This document shows positions 1-8,204 of a DNA stretch of 36,988 nt, one piece after another (the first letter of the stretch is position 1; each line of letters starts with the position of its first letter). Source of the DNA: Treponema sp. (lineage in GTDB: Bacteria > Spirochaetota > Spirochaetia > Treponematales > Breznakiellaceae); contig JAISQR010000004.1 in the NCBI GenBank assembly GCA_031274035.1, positions 1 through 36,988 of the forward strand, in the 5' to 3' direction. The translations under genes and the position numbers were made by a program. Below the pieces are notes generated by a model. The model was not told the origin of the DNA and did not search any database. It was given only the letters and a program-made list of their open reading frames with translations.

Positions 1-437
1 GTATTCTTGTAACTCTTGATTTCTTCTTTGCCGTCAGCGTTAACGACCTTCCGTTCCCTGAAACCCAAAAGCCAGTTGTTAATGTCATCGGAAGTAATCT
101 TGTCCAGCCGTGTTTTCCCAAAGTAGGGGATGATTTGGTTCCTCACCATCTTCCGGCAGTTATCGGCGTAAGCCCGGGTAATATCCTTCCGGCCTTTCTG
201 ATTCTTGAGATATTCGCAGGTGTCCCAATCCCACCAATTGGCGGCGTATTCTTCAAATGTCGGAATGTGCTGCTTGTTAGGAAACAAATTCCCATCCCGG
301 TAGAGCCTCATGCAGTAGGCCCTTGCGGCGGTCTTGGTCACTTGCCCGGTGGACAATCCCGAAGAACGGTTGCCGTTCACATCATAACACTGGTAGTAGA
401 ACACCACTTTACCGGAGCGCAGTTTCCGGGGGAACAC
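1..437 (-). CDS. Tyrosine recombinase / integrase, N-terminal part (runs off left edge)
   Basis: The minus strand is open from about position 437 to the window edge and encodes the amino-terminal part of a phage-type tyrosine recombinase. An arm-like N-terminal segment (FPRKLRSGKVVFYYQCYD) leads into a SAM-like core-binding domain with EYAANWWDWDTCEYLK, RKMVRNQIIPYFGKTRLD and ITSDDINNWLLGF. The catalytic Arg-His-Arg-Tyr domain would lie left of the window. The start is uncertain. A GTG at 437-435 with AGGA nine bases upstream gives an unbroken frame. A better-looking ATG at 460-458, with an AAAGAGG box, reads MRVKDVFR in another frame, which looks like the natural beginning; one missing base near 437-438 would join the two. 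So this is either a GTG-started gene or a slightly frameshifted one. The family call is firm and the exact start is not. Confidence 0.75.
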   Translation of the reverse strand, partial: MFPRKLRSGKVVFYYQCYDVNGNRSSGLSTGQVTKTAARAYCMRLYRDGNLFPNKQHIPTFEEYAANWWDWDTCEYLKNQKGRKDITRAYADNCRKMVRNQIIPYFGKTRLDKITSDDINNWLLGFRERKVVNADGKEEIKSYKN

Positions 438-494
438 CGAAAAACATCCTTTACCCTCATACAAACCTCTTTTACGGATATTGCAATCACAGCC

Positions 495-514
495 GCAATC
501 CCGCAATCCCGCAA
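495..514. repeat. Tandem octamer, 2.5 copies
   Basis: Direct tandem repeat of GCAATCCC (495-502, 503-510, then GCAA), just upstream of the integrase start on the minus strand. It is short and may be chance, but eight-base units can slip. Confidence 0.6.
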
Positions 515-691
515 ATTTGTAGTTGTATAAACCCGCTGAACCAGCAACGCTAATTCGTTATAGGATAAAGAAATAACACCGCCTGTCGTGTTCTGAATAT
601 AGGTAAAATGCGCAATCCGGCACATCTCGTAAACAGCCGGAACGTTATGTGCAGATAATTCGTATTGAAGGGGTTTAATGCCCAAGAACCC

Positions 692-707
692 GCTCCCGCA
701 AGGGAGC
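692..707. other. Small hairpin with GCAA tetraloop
   Basis: GCTCCC (692-697) and GGGAGC (702-707) form a perfect 6-bp stem closed by GCAA, a GNRA-type loop if transcribed from the plus strand. No T-run follows, so it is not a normal terminator. Function unknown. Confidence 0.5.
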
Positions 708-762
708 TTCCCGCCGCTTCCATATCGGGTTTTCCCCAGCCTTCTTCCCTGTTTCCTCAAGC

Positions 763-778
763 CGGCGGAGCTCCGCCG
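763..778. repeat. Perfect 16-base palindrome
   Basis: CGGCGGAG followed directly by its reverse complement CTCCGCCG, with no loop, immediately before the dispersed repeat at 779. It could be a protein-binding site or part of a recombination site; nothing in the sequence decides this. Confidence 0.6.
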
Positions 779-834
779 CTAATATTCCCCTGACCATGGG
801 GGTATTTTATCAGAAAGTTTTGTAAAAGTAAAAG
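779..834 (+). repeat. Dispersed repeat element B, copy 1
   Basis: About 55 bases beginning CTAATATTCC, with a central CCATGG and ATTTTATCAGAAAGTTT, closely matching 16571-16620 with a few substitutions and a one-base gap. Both copies lie within about 150 bases of a long palindrome (934-963; 16525-16550), but on different sides of it. No coding potential is seen. It is presumably a non-coding genomic repeat. Confidence 0.65.
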
Positions 835-933
835 TGTTGGCGCCGTATGATTTTTCCAGGCGAAACGGGCGCTTAAAAAGGCATACGAAAGTACTGTCCA
901 CCCAACAAACTCCGAAAGCATACCCATTGATCG

Positions 934-963
934 GGATTTTTTGCATATTCATGCAAAAAATCC
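934..963. repeat. Dispersed long palindrome, copy 1 (after phoR)
   Basis: 13-base arms (934-946 and 951-963; GGATTTTTTGCAT and its reverse complement) around a 4-base loop ATTC. It begins 17 bases past the phoR stop on the minus strand. Between stop and palindrome lies GAGTTTGTTGCACTT (980-966, minus), which recurs right after the ftsK stop. Related palindromes occur at 16525-16550 and 36890-36917. As RNA it could fold as a 3' hairpin and protect or end the pst-pho transcript, but no U-run follows. Confidence 0.7.
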
Positions 964-980
964 ACAAGTGCAACAAACTC

Positions 981-2774
981 CTAGAAAACAGGCAGTCGGA
1001 GTCTGAAAAGGGTTCCCTCTCCGGCACGGCTCTCCGCTTCCGCTGTCCCGCAGTGCAGCAGGGCTATATGGCGGACTATTGCAAGCCCCAGTCCCGTGCC
1101 CCCGGCTTCCCGGCTCCGGGCGCGGTCGATACGGTAGAACCGTTCAAATATCCGTTCCAAATGTTCCGGTGGAATTCCAAGGCCGTTATCCTGCACTTCG
1201 ATGGTAAGTTCCCTCGATACAACGGCCCCCCGGATAACAACGTCTGATCCTGGGGGAGTGTATTTTATAGCGTTGTCCAGAAGGTTGATCGAAGCCTGGA
1301 TGATAAGGGCGCCGTGTACCTTTACCTGAATATCCGGCGGGCAGAGTACCGAGACGGATGTCTTTTTTTCCCGTGCCAGAAAGTCTACCGCTTCGGCTGC
1401 CTCGTCCAAAAGTTTTTTAAGGTTCTCTTTCTCTATTTCAGGCCGTCCGTTCTCCGTATCCTCCAGTGCGGCGAGATTCAGAAGATCGGTGGTAAGATTT
1501 TCCATGGCCCGGACGTTTTTTTCGATGATCCGTATCCCGCGGCGCAGCAGTGCGATATCCGCTTCGGGATCATCCGGAGGGGAAGCCATCAGGGTTTCAA
1601 CCCAGCCCTTGACTACCTGGATGGGGGTACGCAGTTCATGGGAGACATTGGCCACAAAATCCTTGCGGACCTGCTCGAGCCGCTTAAGCCGGGTAATATC
1701 CCCCAGTACAATTACTACCCCGTCCCCTGCTTCTTCCGTACCGCCCAGGGGCCCGGCAAAAACCCTGAAGAAATGCCTGGTACCGGTTCCGGGGAGGCTC
1801 AGTTCCGCTTCCAGAGCAGTTCCGGCGGTAATTACCTGCCAGGCGGCGCTTTCCAGTTCCGTAGAATGAGTCGCTTCCAGAAGGGAGAGTGCACCGATGT
1901 CCCGATCACCGGGGATGCCGAAAAGTTCGCGGGCACGGGGGTTCACCAGGCTGAGCATAAGATGGCTGTCCATAGCGAATACCGCTTCGCTCATGCCGTT
2001 GAGGATACCCTGAAGGCGCCGGCCTTCCGCCTGGGCGCGGAGTATCCTTAGACTTAATTCCGCACTCATATCCCGCAGGGCTTTTTCAAGGGCCGCGAAT
2101 TCACGGGTGTCCGAGATCACCGGCGGGAGGGAGGAGGCTTCAAGGCTGGGTACGGAAGATACGGTTTGGGTTAAACGTACAAGGCGGGTAAAGGATCTGC
2201 CCAGGGATCGGGAGAAGAGGTACACAGCCCCTATTGCGGCGGCGGTGATAATCACGGGGATGTATAGATAGGGAAGAGCCGCGGCGGTGATACGGCTGCG
2301 GAAATTTTGTACCGGCAGGGCAAGGCGGAACACACCGATTGGAGATCCGCGGACGGCAGAGTTTGACGTATAGACCGGTAGGGCTATGTAAAGGTTGTCT
2401 ATTCCGGCGGTGTCCGATTTCCGCCGTGAAACCCCCTCCTGTCCGGCAAGCGCGACCGCTACTTCGGGCCGGTTTCCGTGGTTATCCAATTTCTGAGCGT
2501 CAAAGTGGGAATCCTCAAGGACATTTCCAGCAGGATCGATAAGGGTAAGCCGGTAGGAATTATTCTTCATGTCCGGCAGCCGCGGTTCAGACTCAAAAAA
2601 ATAGTCCTTTGTCAGTACGGAAAGGAGAGCCAGGGCCGCATCTCTGAGGTTCCGGGTATTAGTCTCGTAGTAGAGGGAATTCATAAACACAAGAATCGCA
2701 AGAATGAAGAAGAAAGACAGCCCCAGAGCCGCAGCCGAGAGAACTTCTGTACTTTTATGGAATACTGTTTTCAT
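981..2774 (-). CDS. phoR: Phosphate regulon sensor histidine kinase PhoR
   Basis: Membrane sensor kinase of the phosphate two-component system, 597 residues. TM1 is about residues 13-35, an extracytoplasmic domain spans about 36-165, TM2 is about 168-188, followed by a HAMP-like linker, a PAS domain (about 250-360), HisKA with phospho-acceptor His379 in SHELRTP, and HATPase_c with N box (NLLDNAIKYT, about 497), G1 (DNGLGIP, 529-535) and G2 (GGTGLGLA, 558-565). It is the last gene of the pst-pho operon and its ATG overlaps the phoB stop by four bases, so translation is probably coupled. The PAS plus two-TM layout matches PhoR of Gram-positives and spirochaetes more than the short-periplasm E. 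coli form. In known systems PhoR is held off by Pst-PhoU when phosphate is plentiful. The assignment rests on domains plus operon context. Confidence 0.93.
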   Translation of the reverse strand: MKTVFHKSTEVLSAAALGLSFFFILAILVFMNSLYYETNTRNLRDAALALLSVLTKDYFFESEPRLPDMKNNSYRLTLIDPAGNVLEDSHFDAQKLDNHGNRPEVAVALAGQEGVSRRKSDTAGIDNLYIALPVYTSNSAVRGSPIGVFRLALPVQNFRSRITAAALPYLYIPVIITAAAIGAVYLFSRSLGRSFTRLVRLTQTVSSVPSLEASSLPPVISDTREFAALEKALRDMSAELSLRILRAQAEGRRLQGILNGMSEAVFAMDSHLMLSLVNPRARELFGIPGDRDIGALSLLEATHSTELESAAWQVITAGTALEAELSLPGTGTRHFFRVFAGPLGGTEEAGDGVVIVLGDITRLKRLEQVRKDFVANVSHELRTPIQVVKGWVETLMASPPDDPEADIALLRRGIRIIEKNVRAMENLTTDLLNLAALEDTENGRPEIEKENLKKLLDEAAEAVDFLAREKKTSVSVLCPPDIQVKVHGALIIQASINLLDNAIKYTPPGSDVVIRGAVVSRELTIEVQDNGLGIPPEHLERIFERFYRIDRARSREAGGTGLGLAIVRHIALLHCGTAEAESRAGEGTLFRLRLPVF

Positions 2775-3466
2775 GGCGATTTAAACCGGTAGCCTACGCC
2801 CCGGACCGTTTCGATAAGATCCCCTGCGCTTCCCAGCTTTTTCCGCAACCCCAGAATCTGTACATCCACGGAGCGATCCGTAACAGGATAATCGGAACCG
2901 TGGACAGCGGCGATGATCTGGTTTCGGGAAAAAACCATATCAGGACGGGAGAGAAAGTGTTGGAGCAGAGAGAATTCGGAGGCCGAAAGATTCAGATGCT
3001 TTTCATCCAGAGCAGCTTCATGTTTTACCGAGTCAAGACTGATCCGCCCCTGCCGCCAGAAGGTCCTTTCCATGGGCGTTTCGGCGGCTTCCTCCCGCCG
3101 GCGCAGAGCTGCCCGTACACGGGCGGTCAGAACTTTGGGGCTGTAAGGTTTTACCACATAGTCGTCGGCCCCCATTTCCAGCCCTGTTACTATATCCGCC
3201 TCTTCCCCCCGCGCAGTGGTCATGATCACTGGAATGCCCTTCATCTCCGGTTCACCCTTGATCTTCTTGAGAACCTTGAATCCGTCTATCCCCGGAAGCA
3301 TAATATCCAGGATGATGCAGTCCGCCGGATTCTGTTTCAGCACGGCAAGCCCTTCTTCCCCGGTTTTTGCCGCACGGAGAGACCAATTTTCCTTTGCCAT
3401 CGCCAACGAGAGTATTTCCTGAATATCATCATCATCCTCAATGATAAGGATTACCGCCTTAACCAT
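2771..3466 (-). CDS. phoB: Phosphate regulon response regulator PhoB
   Basis: OmpR/PhoB-type response regulator of 231 residues. The receiver domain (about 1-120) has acidic residues in IEDDDD, phospho-acceptor Asp54 in LDIMLPG, switch Thr83/84 and Lys106 in VVKPYSP. The C-terminal winged helix (about 130-230) ends with the typical GLRKKLG and TVRGVGYRF motifs. The start ATG has GAGGA a suitable distance upstream. It sits 20 bases after phoU and overlaps phoR by four bases. It should be phosphorylated by PhoR and activate pst transcription when phosphate is low. Confidence 0.94.
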   Translation of the reverse strand: MVKAVILIIEDDDDIQEILSLAMAKENWSLRAAKTGEEGLAVLKQNPADCIILDIMLPGIDGFKVLKKIKGEPEMKGIPVIMTTARGEEADIVTGLEMGADDYVVKPYSPKVLTARVRAALRRREEAAETPMERTFWRQGRISLDSVKHEAALDEKHLNLSASEFSLLQHFLSRPDMVFSRNQIIAAVHGSDYPVTDRSVDVQILGLRKKLGSAGDLIETVRGVGYRFKSP

Positions 3467-3486
3467 TTGATATTCCTCATCTAACT

Positions 3487-4140
3487 TTATAATTCTTCAT
3501 GTTTATTTTCTACCATATAGATTATTCCTTCGCAGATATTGGTCATGTGATCCCCCAGACGTTCCAGGAATCCCGATGTGTTAAGGATGCGTACCGCCTG
3601 GTTGATCAGTTCAGGGCGTTCCTTCATAAGCTCCAGTATCTCTTTGGTAAGGATATGGTGTTCCTCATCTATCCGGTTGTCCAGGGCCGCAGTTTGCCGG
3701 GCGGCGTCGATGTCCTGGTTTAAATACGCCGAAATCGAGGCGCGGATCATCTCTCTGCCGGTTTGGACCATCTTTTCCAGATGTTCCAGGGCGCGGAACG
3801 AAGGCTCGCCGGAGAGCTTCAATGCCGCCTTTGCCAGATGTACCGTATGATCTCCGGCCCGTTCCAGATTCCCCGTTACTTTGAATATAGTTACCAGTTC
3901 GCGGAGATCCCTTGCCACCGGCTGTTGGGTGGCTATAAGTATCGCGGCCTGATCTTCAATTTTCAACTGCATGGCATTGACTACCGCGTCCCCGGCTTTT
4001 ACTTCCTTTGCCAGTTCCCGGTCATTATTCCGCAACGCTTCCCAGGCATTCCCCAGATCTTCCTCTACCCGCGAGCTCATCGCCAGTATATCATGGCGTA
4101 TACGGTTCAGTTCTTCCAAAAATAGTATCCGTGTGTTCAT
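3487..4140 (-). CDS. phoU: Phosphate transport regulator PhoU
   Basis: 217-residue all-helical cytoplasmic protein made of two PhoU repeats. Each repeat carries the metal-binding E-x-x-x-D type motif: LERAGDH in the first half and LERLGDH in the second. PhoU links the PstSCAB transporter to the PhoR kinase and represses the regulon under phosphate excess. It begins only three bases after the pstB stop and has no strong ribosome-binding site of its own, so translational coupling to pstB is likely. Length is normal for the family. Confidence 0.94.
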   Translation of the reverse strand: MNTRILFLEELNRIRHDILAMSSRVEEDLGNAWEALRNNDRELAKEVKAGDAVVNAMQLKIEDQAAILIATQQPVARDLRELVTIFKVTGNLERAGDHTVHLAKAALKLSGEPSFRALEHLEKMVQTGREMIRASISAYLNQDIDAARQTAALDNRIDEEHHILTKEILELMKERPELINQAVRILNTSGFLERLGDHMTNICEGIIYMVENKHEEL

Positions 4141-4143
4141 AGT

Positions 4144-4893
4144 TTATCCATACCTGCCGGAAATATAATCCTCGGTGCGCCGATCACGGGGATTGGTAAA
4201 GACGGTTTTTGTGTCCCCATATTCAACCAGTTCTCCCAAAAGGAAGAAGGCGGTACGGTCGCTTATCCGGGCGGCCTGGTGCATAGCATGGGTTACGATG
4301 ATGATGCTGTAATCCTTTTTTAATACCGCCATCAGTTCTTCGATACGTCCTGTCGCAATGGGGTCCAGGGCGCTTGTCGGTTCATCCATCAGGATGATCT
4401 CAGGCTCCATCGCTATACACCGCGCAATACACAGGCGCTGCTGCTGTCCGCCGGATAGACGCATGGCCGGCGCTCTAAGCCTGTCCTTCACCTCGTCCCA
4501 AAGCGCAGCCTTGATCAGGGAATTCTCCACCAGTTCGGCAAGACGCCTCTTGTCCCTCATGCCCTGCATCCGCGGGCCGTAGGCCGTATTGTCGAAGATC
4601 GACATGGCAAAGGGGTTGGGCTTTTGAAACACCATCCCCACACGGCTGCGCAGTTCCGTTACATCCAGATCGTAGATATCCTGTCCGTCCAGAAGGATAG
4701 TGCCCGAAATGCGGCAGCCTGTAATGAGGTCGTTCATCCGGTTGAGTACCCGGATAAAGGTTGATTTTCCGCAACCCGATGGGCCTATGAGCGCGGCGAT
4801 CTCCCGCTTCCCAAGGGTAAAACCTATATTCTTCAATGCCTGGAATTCACCATAAAATAGATTCAATTTTCCTATATCAAGTTTATTATCCAT
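4144..4893 (-). CDS. pstB: Phosphate ABC transporter ATPase PstB
   Basis: ATP-hydrolysing subunit of the phosphate importer. Walker A is GPSGCGKST (residues 37-45), the Q-loop lies in VFQKPNPF, the signature is LSGGQQQR, and Walker B with the D-loop is [12 protein letters not shown], then the switch His in [23 protein letters not shown] is typical of PstB. Several in-frame ATGs exist. The one at 4893 shares its A with the pstA stop and has GGGGAGG six bases upstream, so it is preferred. Starts at 4896 or 4908 are also open and would overlap pstA slightly more. About 249 residues, normal for the family. Confidence 0.95.
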   Translation of the reverse strand: MDNKLDIGKLNLFYGEFQALKNIGFTLGKREIAALIGPSGCGKSTFIRVLNRMNDLITGCRISGTILLDGQDIYDLDVTELRSRVGMVFQKPNPFAMSIFDNTAYGPRMQGMRDKRRLAELVENSLIKAALWDEVKDRLRAPAMRLSGGQQQRLCIARCIAMEPEIILMDEPTSALDPIATGRIEELMAVLKKDYSIIIVTHAMHQAARISDRTAFFLLGELVEYGDTKTVFTNPRDRRTEDYISGRYG

Positions 4894-5822
4894 CATAAGC
4901 CTCCCCATTTCCCCTTGGCATTAAAGCCGCTGAATCTTCCGGCTATACTTTTGGCGGCCCAGTTGATAATTGCCACCAGGATGATAAGTACCCCCGCCGT
5001 AGCGAATGCCCTACCGAAATCACCGGGGTTGACGGCTTCCTTGGTAAGATAGTAAAGATGAATAGTCAGGGTACGGCCGGAATCGAAAATCGATTTTGGC
5101 AGATTCCGGGTTATCCCTACGGTGAGCAGTACCGGAGCGGATTCCCCTACTACCCGGCCTATGGCCAGAATGGCGGAGGTCACTATCCCCGGCAGGGCGC
5201 CCGGCAGTACCACGTGGAGGATGGTCTGGAATTTGGCAGCCCCCAAAGAGAGGGATGCGCTCCGCAGTTCATCGGGAATGGTCTTGAGGGATTCCTCCGT
5301 GGTACGGATGATCACCGGCAGGATCATGATGCTTAAAGTAGCGGCCCCCGCGGCTATGGATTGGCCGAATTTGAAGAACCGGCAGAAGAAGAGCAGCCCG
5401 AAGAGGCCGTAAAGGATCGAGGGAATCCCTGCCAGGGTTTCTATTGCAAGCCGGATAATGCGGATAAAGCCGGTCTCCCCGGCGTACTCGTTAAGGTAGA
5501 TTGCGGTCATCACCCCGATGGGGAGGGCGATCCCCAGGGAGAGCAGTACCACATAGAGGGTGGTAACGATCATGGGTAGAATCCCGCCGTCCCCGGAACC
5601 CAGAATAAAAGAAAAATTCAGGTATCCCGCCGACTGCACACCGATATAAATCAGGATGGAAAAGAGGAGAAGGATCACGAGGATAAGGGAACCGGCCATA
5701 AGGCAGTACAGGAAGGTTCCGCCGGTTTTCCGCTTGTCCCGCCGTCTATCGCGGCTTTTGGATATGCCGCGGATAGCAGGATTACCGCTTTTAGTGTTCA
5801 TTTCGTACCAGTTGTTTACCAT
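4893..5822 (-). CDS. pstA: Phosphate ABC transporter permease PstA
   Basis: Inner-membrane permease of 309 residues with a basic cytoplasmic leader (about 1-34) and six predicted helices. The central part carries the binding-protein-dependent transport EAA loop ([21 protein letters not shown]) that docks on Pst[13 protein letters not shown] and [13 protein letters not shown] are typical PstA/PstC stretches. The start ATG shares one base with the pstC stop (TGATG) and has GGGAG upstream. It forms a heterodimer with PstC. Confidence 0.93.
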   Translation of the reverse strand: MVNNWYEMNTKSGNPAIRGISKSRDRRRDKRKTGGTFLYCLMAGSLILVILLLFSILIYIGVQSAGYLNFSFILGSGDGGILPMIVTTLYVVLLSLGIALPIGVMTAIYLNEYAGETGFIRIIRLAIETLAGIPSILYGLFGLLFFCRFFKFGQSIAAGAATLSIMILPVIIRTTEESLKTIPDELRSASLSLGAAKFQTILHVVLPGALPGIVTSAILAIGRVVGESAPVLLTVGITRNLPKSIFDSGRTLTIHLYYLTKEAVNPGDFGRAFATAGVLIILVAIINWAAKSIAGRFSGFNAKGKWGGL

Positions 5823-7009
5823 CAGGAAAGCTCCCGTCTTCGGATAAAGAGAATAGCGCTGTTAAGTATGAGGATAAGGATGAAGAGTACCGCGCCAATC
5901 GAAAAGAGGACGCTTCCGTGCCTTCCCTGGGCGTATCCCATCTCTAGGGCGATGGTCGCGGTCAGCGTCCGTATGCTGTCCAAGGGGCTGCGGATCATCT
6001 GAACCGAATTCCCCGCCACAAGGATTACCGCCATGGTTTCGCCCACAGCCCGCGAGACACCCAGGATGATTCCCGCTATTACCCCAGATCGGGCATGGAC
6101 CAGCACGATCCGCCATGCGGTCTGCATCTTGCTTGCCCCCAGTGCAAGACTCGCCTCCCGCTGGGAATGGGGCACAGCCCTCATGCTCGTTTCGGCGATA
6201 GTGATCACCGTGGGGAGGATCATCACCGCCAGGATGATGGTTGCCGAAAGGAGGCCGTTCCCTGACGGTACATGGAACGTGTTTTTTACTAATGGTACAA
6301 GGATCATAAGGCCGAAGAATCCGTATACCACCGAGGGAATCCCCGCCAGTAGTTCTATGCAGCTTCGGGCAACAGCCGCGGTTTTTTCGGAAAGAAATTC
6401 CGCCAGAAAAAGGGCGCAGAGAATCGCTATGGGAACCCCCAAGATCAGGGCGCCGAAACTTGCAAGAATAGTACCGGCTATCATGGGTAGAATCCCATAG
6501 ACCTTGTTGTAGGTAGGCCGCCATTCGCTTCCGCTTATAAACCGGAAGAAGCTGTATGGGGGTTCGGGAAGCAAGATATGTATTCGCTGACGGATCCCTG
6601 CCATGATTCCGGAATAGCTTACGGTATAGACGTATGCTTGGGGGTAGCTGATCTCCCCTTCATCATGCTGTACAAACAGCAGCTTTTTTTCGGGATTCTT
6701 TTCGGTGTTATCGATTCCCAGTTCCAAAATCCGTTCTCCGCCGCCGCCCGCAAAATGGATTGACAGCTTTTGTATGTTCCCCGGCAGGGTAACGGTCCCC
6801 TGTTCCTGCTGATACGGTTCCCCGTTCACGGTAAATTCCCCAATCCCCTCAACTACCAGTTGTATACCCGGCGCGGTGGAAACCGCAAAAGGCTCCGCCC
6901 CTTGTACAAAGACAAATACCAAAATGGCCCCCAGCGCCGTTACGGAAATAAGGGAAGTTGCCGTGAAAAGCAGCATAAAGAACCGGTCTATTTTCTTACG
7001 ATTGTTCAT
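5822..7009 (-). CDS. pstC: Phosphate ABC transporter permease PstC with extra periplasmic insert
   Basis: 395-residue permease partner of PstA. TM1 is about residues 10-36. The conserved SEWRPT...YGILPMIAGTI segment that normally follows soon after TM1 begins only at about residue 161. In between lies an insert of roughly 110 residues (about 42-150) with alternating hydrophobic and polar residues, consistent with a beta-rich periplasmic domain. The remaining five helices and the EAA loop (ETSMRAVPHSQREASLALGAS) are standard. Family members are usually close to 300 residues, so the extra length is the insert. No good ribosome-binding site precedes the ATG, and a strong stem-loop lies just upstream, which may lower its translation relative to pstS. 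Confidence 0.93.
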   Translation of the reverse strand: MNNRKKIDRFFMLLFTATSLISVTALGAILVFVFVQGAEPFAVSTAPGIQLVVEGIGEFTVNGEPYQQEQGTVTLPGNIQKLSIHFAGGGGERILELGIDNTEKNPEKKLLFVQHDEGEISYPQAYVYTVSYSGIMAGIRQRIHILLPEPPYSFFRFISGSEWRPTYNKVYGILPMIAGTILASFGALILGVPIAILCALFLAEFLSEKTAAVARSCIELLAGIPSVVYGFFGLMILVPLVKNTFHVPSGNGLLSATIILAVMILPTVITIAETSMRAVPHSQREASLALGASKMQTAWRIVLVHARSGVIAGIILGVSRAVGETMAVILVAGNSVQMIRSPLDSIRTLTATIALEMGYAQGRHGSVLFSIGAVLFILILILNSAILFIRRRELS

Positions 7010-7018
7010 AATATTTAG

Positions 7019-7078
7019 GGGGAATAGGGAACGGGGGGATTTCCCTTGCGGATTTCTTCTATCCCTTCCCTATTCCCC
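7019..7078 (-). promoter_or_regulatory. Stem-loop between pstS and pstC
   Basis: Perfect 13-base arms (7019-7031 and 7066-7078; GGGGAATAGGGAA and its reverse complement) enclose about 34 bases in the 76-base gap between pstS and pstC. In other binding-protein transport operons such a structure sits in the same place and acts by partial termination or by protecting the upstream mRNA, so the binding protein is made in excess over the permease. No clear U-run is seen, so mRNA protection is the likelier role here. Confidence 0.7.
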
Positions 7079-7085
7079 TTTCCTG

Positions 7086-7934
7086 TTATTTAACCGGGAT
7101 CCAACTGCTCTTAACGATGTTCTGTCCGTCCGCGGTCATGATCCAGTTTAGGAATTGCTGGGTTTCATCATGGATGGTTTGCCTGCTGGAAAGAACAATG
7201 AAAGGACGGGCAATCTTGTAGCTGCCGTTCACCACATTGGCGGTGGAGGCCGTGATTCCCTCCACTTGCAGGAGTTTAACCGTATTATCCGCCGAACCCA
7301 GAGAGATGTACCCTACGGCGTCGGCATTGCGGGAAATCTCGGCCTTGATAGCGCCGGTTCCGTCAAATTCCGTAGCTCCCGAAAGGAGTTTATCCTGGAA
7401 CTTGACGATTTCTTCAAATGCTCCCCGCGTACCGGAACCCGGCTCACGGGAAACTACAGCGATCCTGCCGCTCTTGGCGCCGCCGCTTACCTGGCTCCAG
7501 TCGGTAACGGCGCCGGTGTAGATATCCCGTATCTGGTCCAAGGTCAGGTTGGCAACAGGATTACTGTTGTTCACAATAACCGCGATGCCGTCTATGGCAA
7601 TGGTTAGTTCGGTAAGCCCTGTTCCTTTTTCCGCGGGGGAAAGCTCCCGGCTCGACATGCCCAACTCGCTGGTTCCAGCGGCGGCGGCTTTGATGCCGTC
7701 GGAAGAACCCGTACCGTTGATGTTGATCTTTACATTACTCCGTATCTTGGCATAGCCGGCGGCCAAGAGTTCCATGAGGGGTGTAACCGAAGTTGAACCC
7801 GCAACCTCAATGGTGTAGGGTGCGGAAGCCGGGGCTGAAGACGCGGGGGAACTTGTTCCTTCTGTTTTTCCGGCGGCAAAGGCCGAAGAGAGGAGGGCGG
7901 TTCCCAATAATAACGCGAGTGATGATCGATTCAT
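7086..7934 (-). CDS. pstS: Phosphate-binding protein PstS
   Basis: Periplasmic phosphate receptor of the Pst importer, 282 residues. The signal peptide ends about residue 20 (SSAFA/AGKTEG); there is no lipobox Cys, so the mature protein is probably soluble or held by its uncleaved leader. A Ser/Ala/Pro-rich spacer follows, then the PstS fold. Ligand-binding motifs are AGSTSVTPLM, the GTGSSDGIKAAAAGTSELG region, and SREPGSGTRGAFEE. It is the first gene of the operon. The start has AAGGAG seven bases upstream. Family assignment is firm. Confidence 0.94.
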   Translation of the reverse strand: MNRSSLALLLGTALLSSAFAAGKTEGTSSPASSAPASAPYTIEVAGSTSVTPLMELLAAGYAKIRSNVKININGTGSSDGIKAAAAGTSELGMSSRELSPAEKGTGLTELTIAIDGIAVIVNNSNPVANLTLDQIRDIYTGAVTDWSQVSGGAKSGRIAVVSREPGSGTRGAFEEIVKFQDKLLSGATEFDGTGAIKAEISRNADAVGYISLGSADNTVKLLQVEGITASTANVVNGSYKIARPFIVLSSRQTIHDETQQFLNWIMTADGQNIVKSSWIPVK

Positions 7935-7988
7935 TCCATAACTCCTTATGATAGATAATGACTAAACCCTAAAGGCTCTCCATTAGCT

Positions 7989-8019
7989 TGTTATGAATGA
8001 ATTGTTAGAAAACGGTTAA
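7989..8019 (-). promoter_or_regulatory. Candidate PhoB-binding direct repeats upstream of pstS
   Basis: On the minus strand three TAAC-core units occur (TTAACC, CTAACA, ATAACA) at 11- and 14-base spacing, about 55-85 bases before the pstS start. The first two resemble the TT-A-ACA plus 5-base spacer pattern bound by PhoP/PhoB-type regulators in Bacillus. The third is off phase and the treponemal site is unknown to me, so this is only a candidate. Confidence 0.25.
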
Positions 8020-8118
8020 ATTATGGGGTATGGGGGCCGCTGTTTACAATAAGGCGTTAGGCCGCCATCAAGCCGCAAGTTCACGTATGATCGGTTGAAT
8101 AGCCAGTTACCGGTATTT

Positions 8119-8139
8119 TTCTATAATATTATTATAGAA
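8119..8139. other. A+T-rich hairpin
   Basis: TTCTATAAT (8119-8127) and ATTATAGAA (8131-8139) form perfect 9-base arms around a 3-base loop in the pstS/LysM intergenic region. It could be an operator or a weak hairpin; there is no further evidence. Confidence 0.5.
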
Positions 8140-8171
8140 GTACAAAAATTCGTCCGAAATTCTTATATTAG

Positions 8172-8204
8172 AAGTAGTTCCAAAATATATTGGAACTACT
8201 TTTT
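8172..8204 (+). terminator. Hairpin with T-run, terminator-like
   Basis: 12-base arms (8172-8183, 8190-8201) with a 6-base loop, the right arm running into TTTT up to 8204. It has the form of an intrinsic terminator for the plus strand, yet no plus-strand gene lies upstream and the LysM gene starts 120 bases downstream. It may attenuate a leader transcript, end an unseen small RNA, or be a leftover. Confidence 0.45.

Larger units (their letters stand above)
438..980. other. Non-coding stretch between integrase and phoR, rich in repeats
   Basis: About 540 bases with no convincing gene. It holds a short tandem octamer (495-514), a GNRA-like hairpin (692-707), a perfect 16-base palindrome (763-778), a dispersed repeat (779-834, second copy near 16.57 kb) and a long palindrome (934-963) just past the phoR stop. 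A minus-strand frame of 127 codons ends at 377 but matches no family I recognise and shares its end with the integrase start region. The density of inverted repeats next to a recombinase suggests the edge of a mobile or cassette-like element, but no attachment site could be identified. Confidence 0.5.

Noticed and set aside
377-760. 127-codon minus-strand frame upstream of the integrase
   Set aside because: No recognisable family; its end reads out of frame through the integrase start and it spans hairpins and tandem repeats, so it is more likely non-coding or a remnant.
1314-2051. Plus-strand open frame of 245 codons
   Set aside because: Lies fully antisense to phoR, whose domains are unmistakable.
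2900-3484. Plus-strand open frame of 194 codons
   Set aside because: Antisense shadow of phoB, with no domain features.
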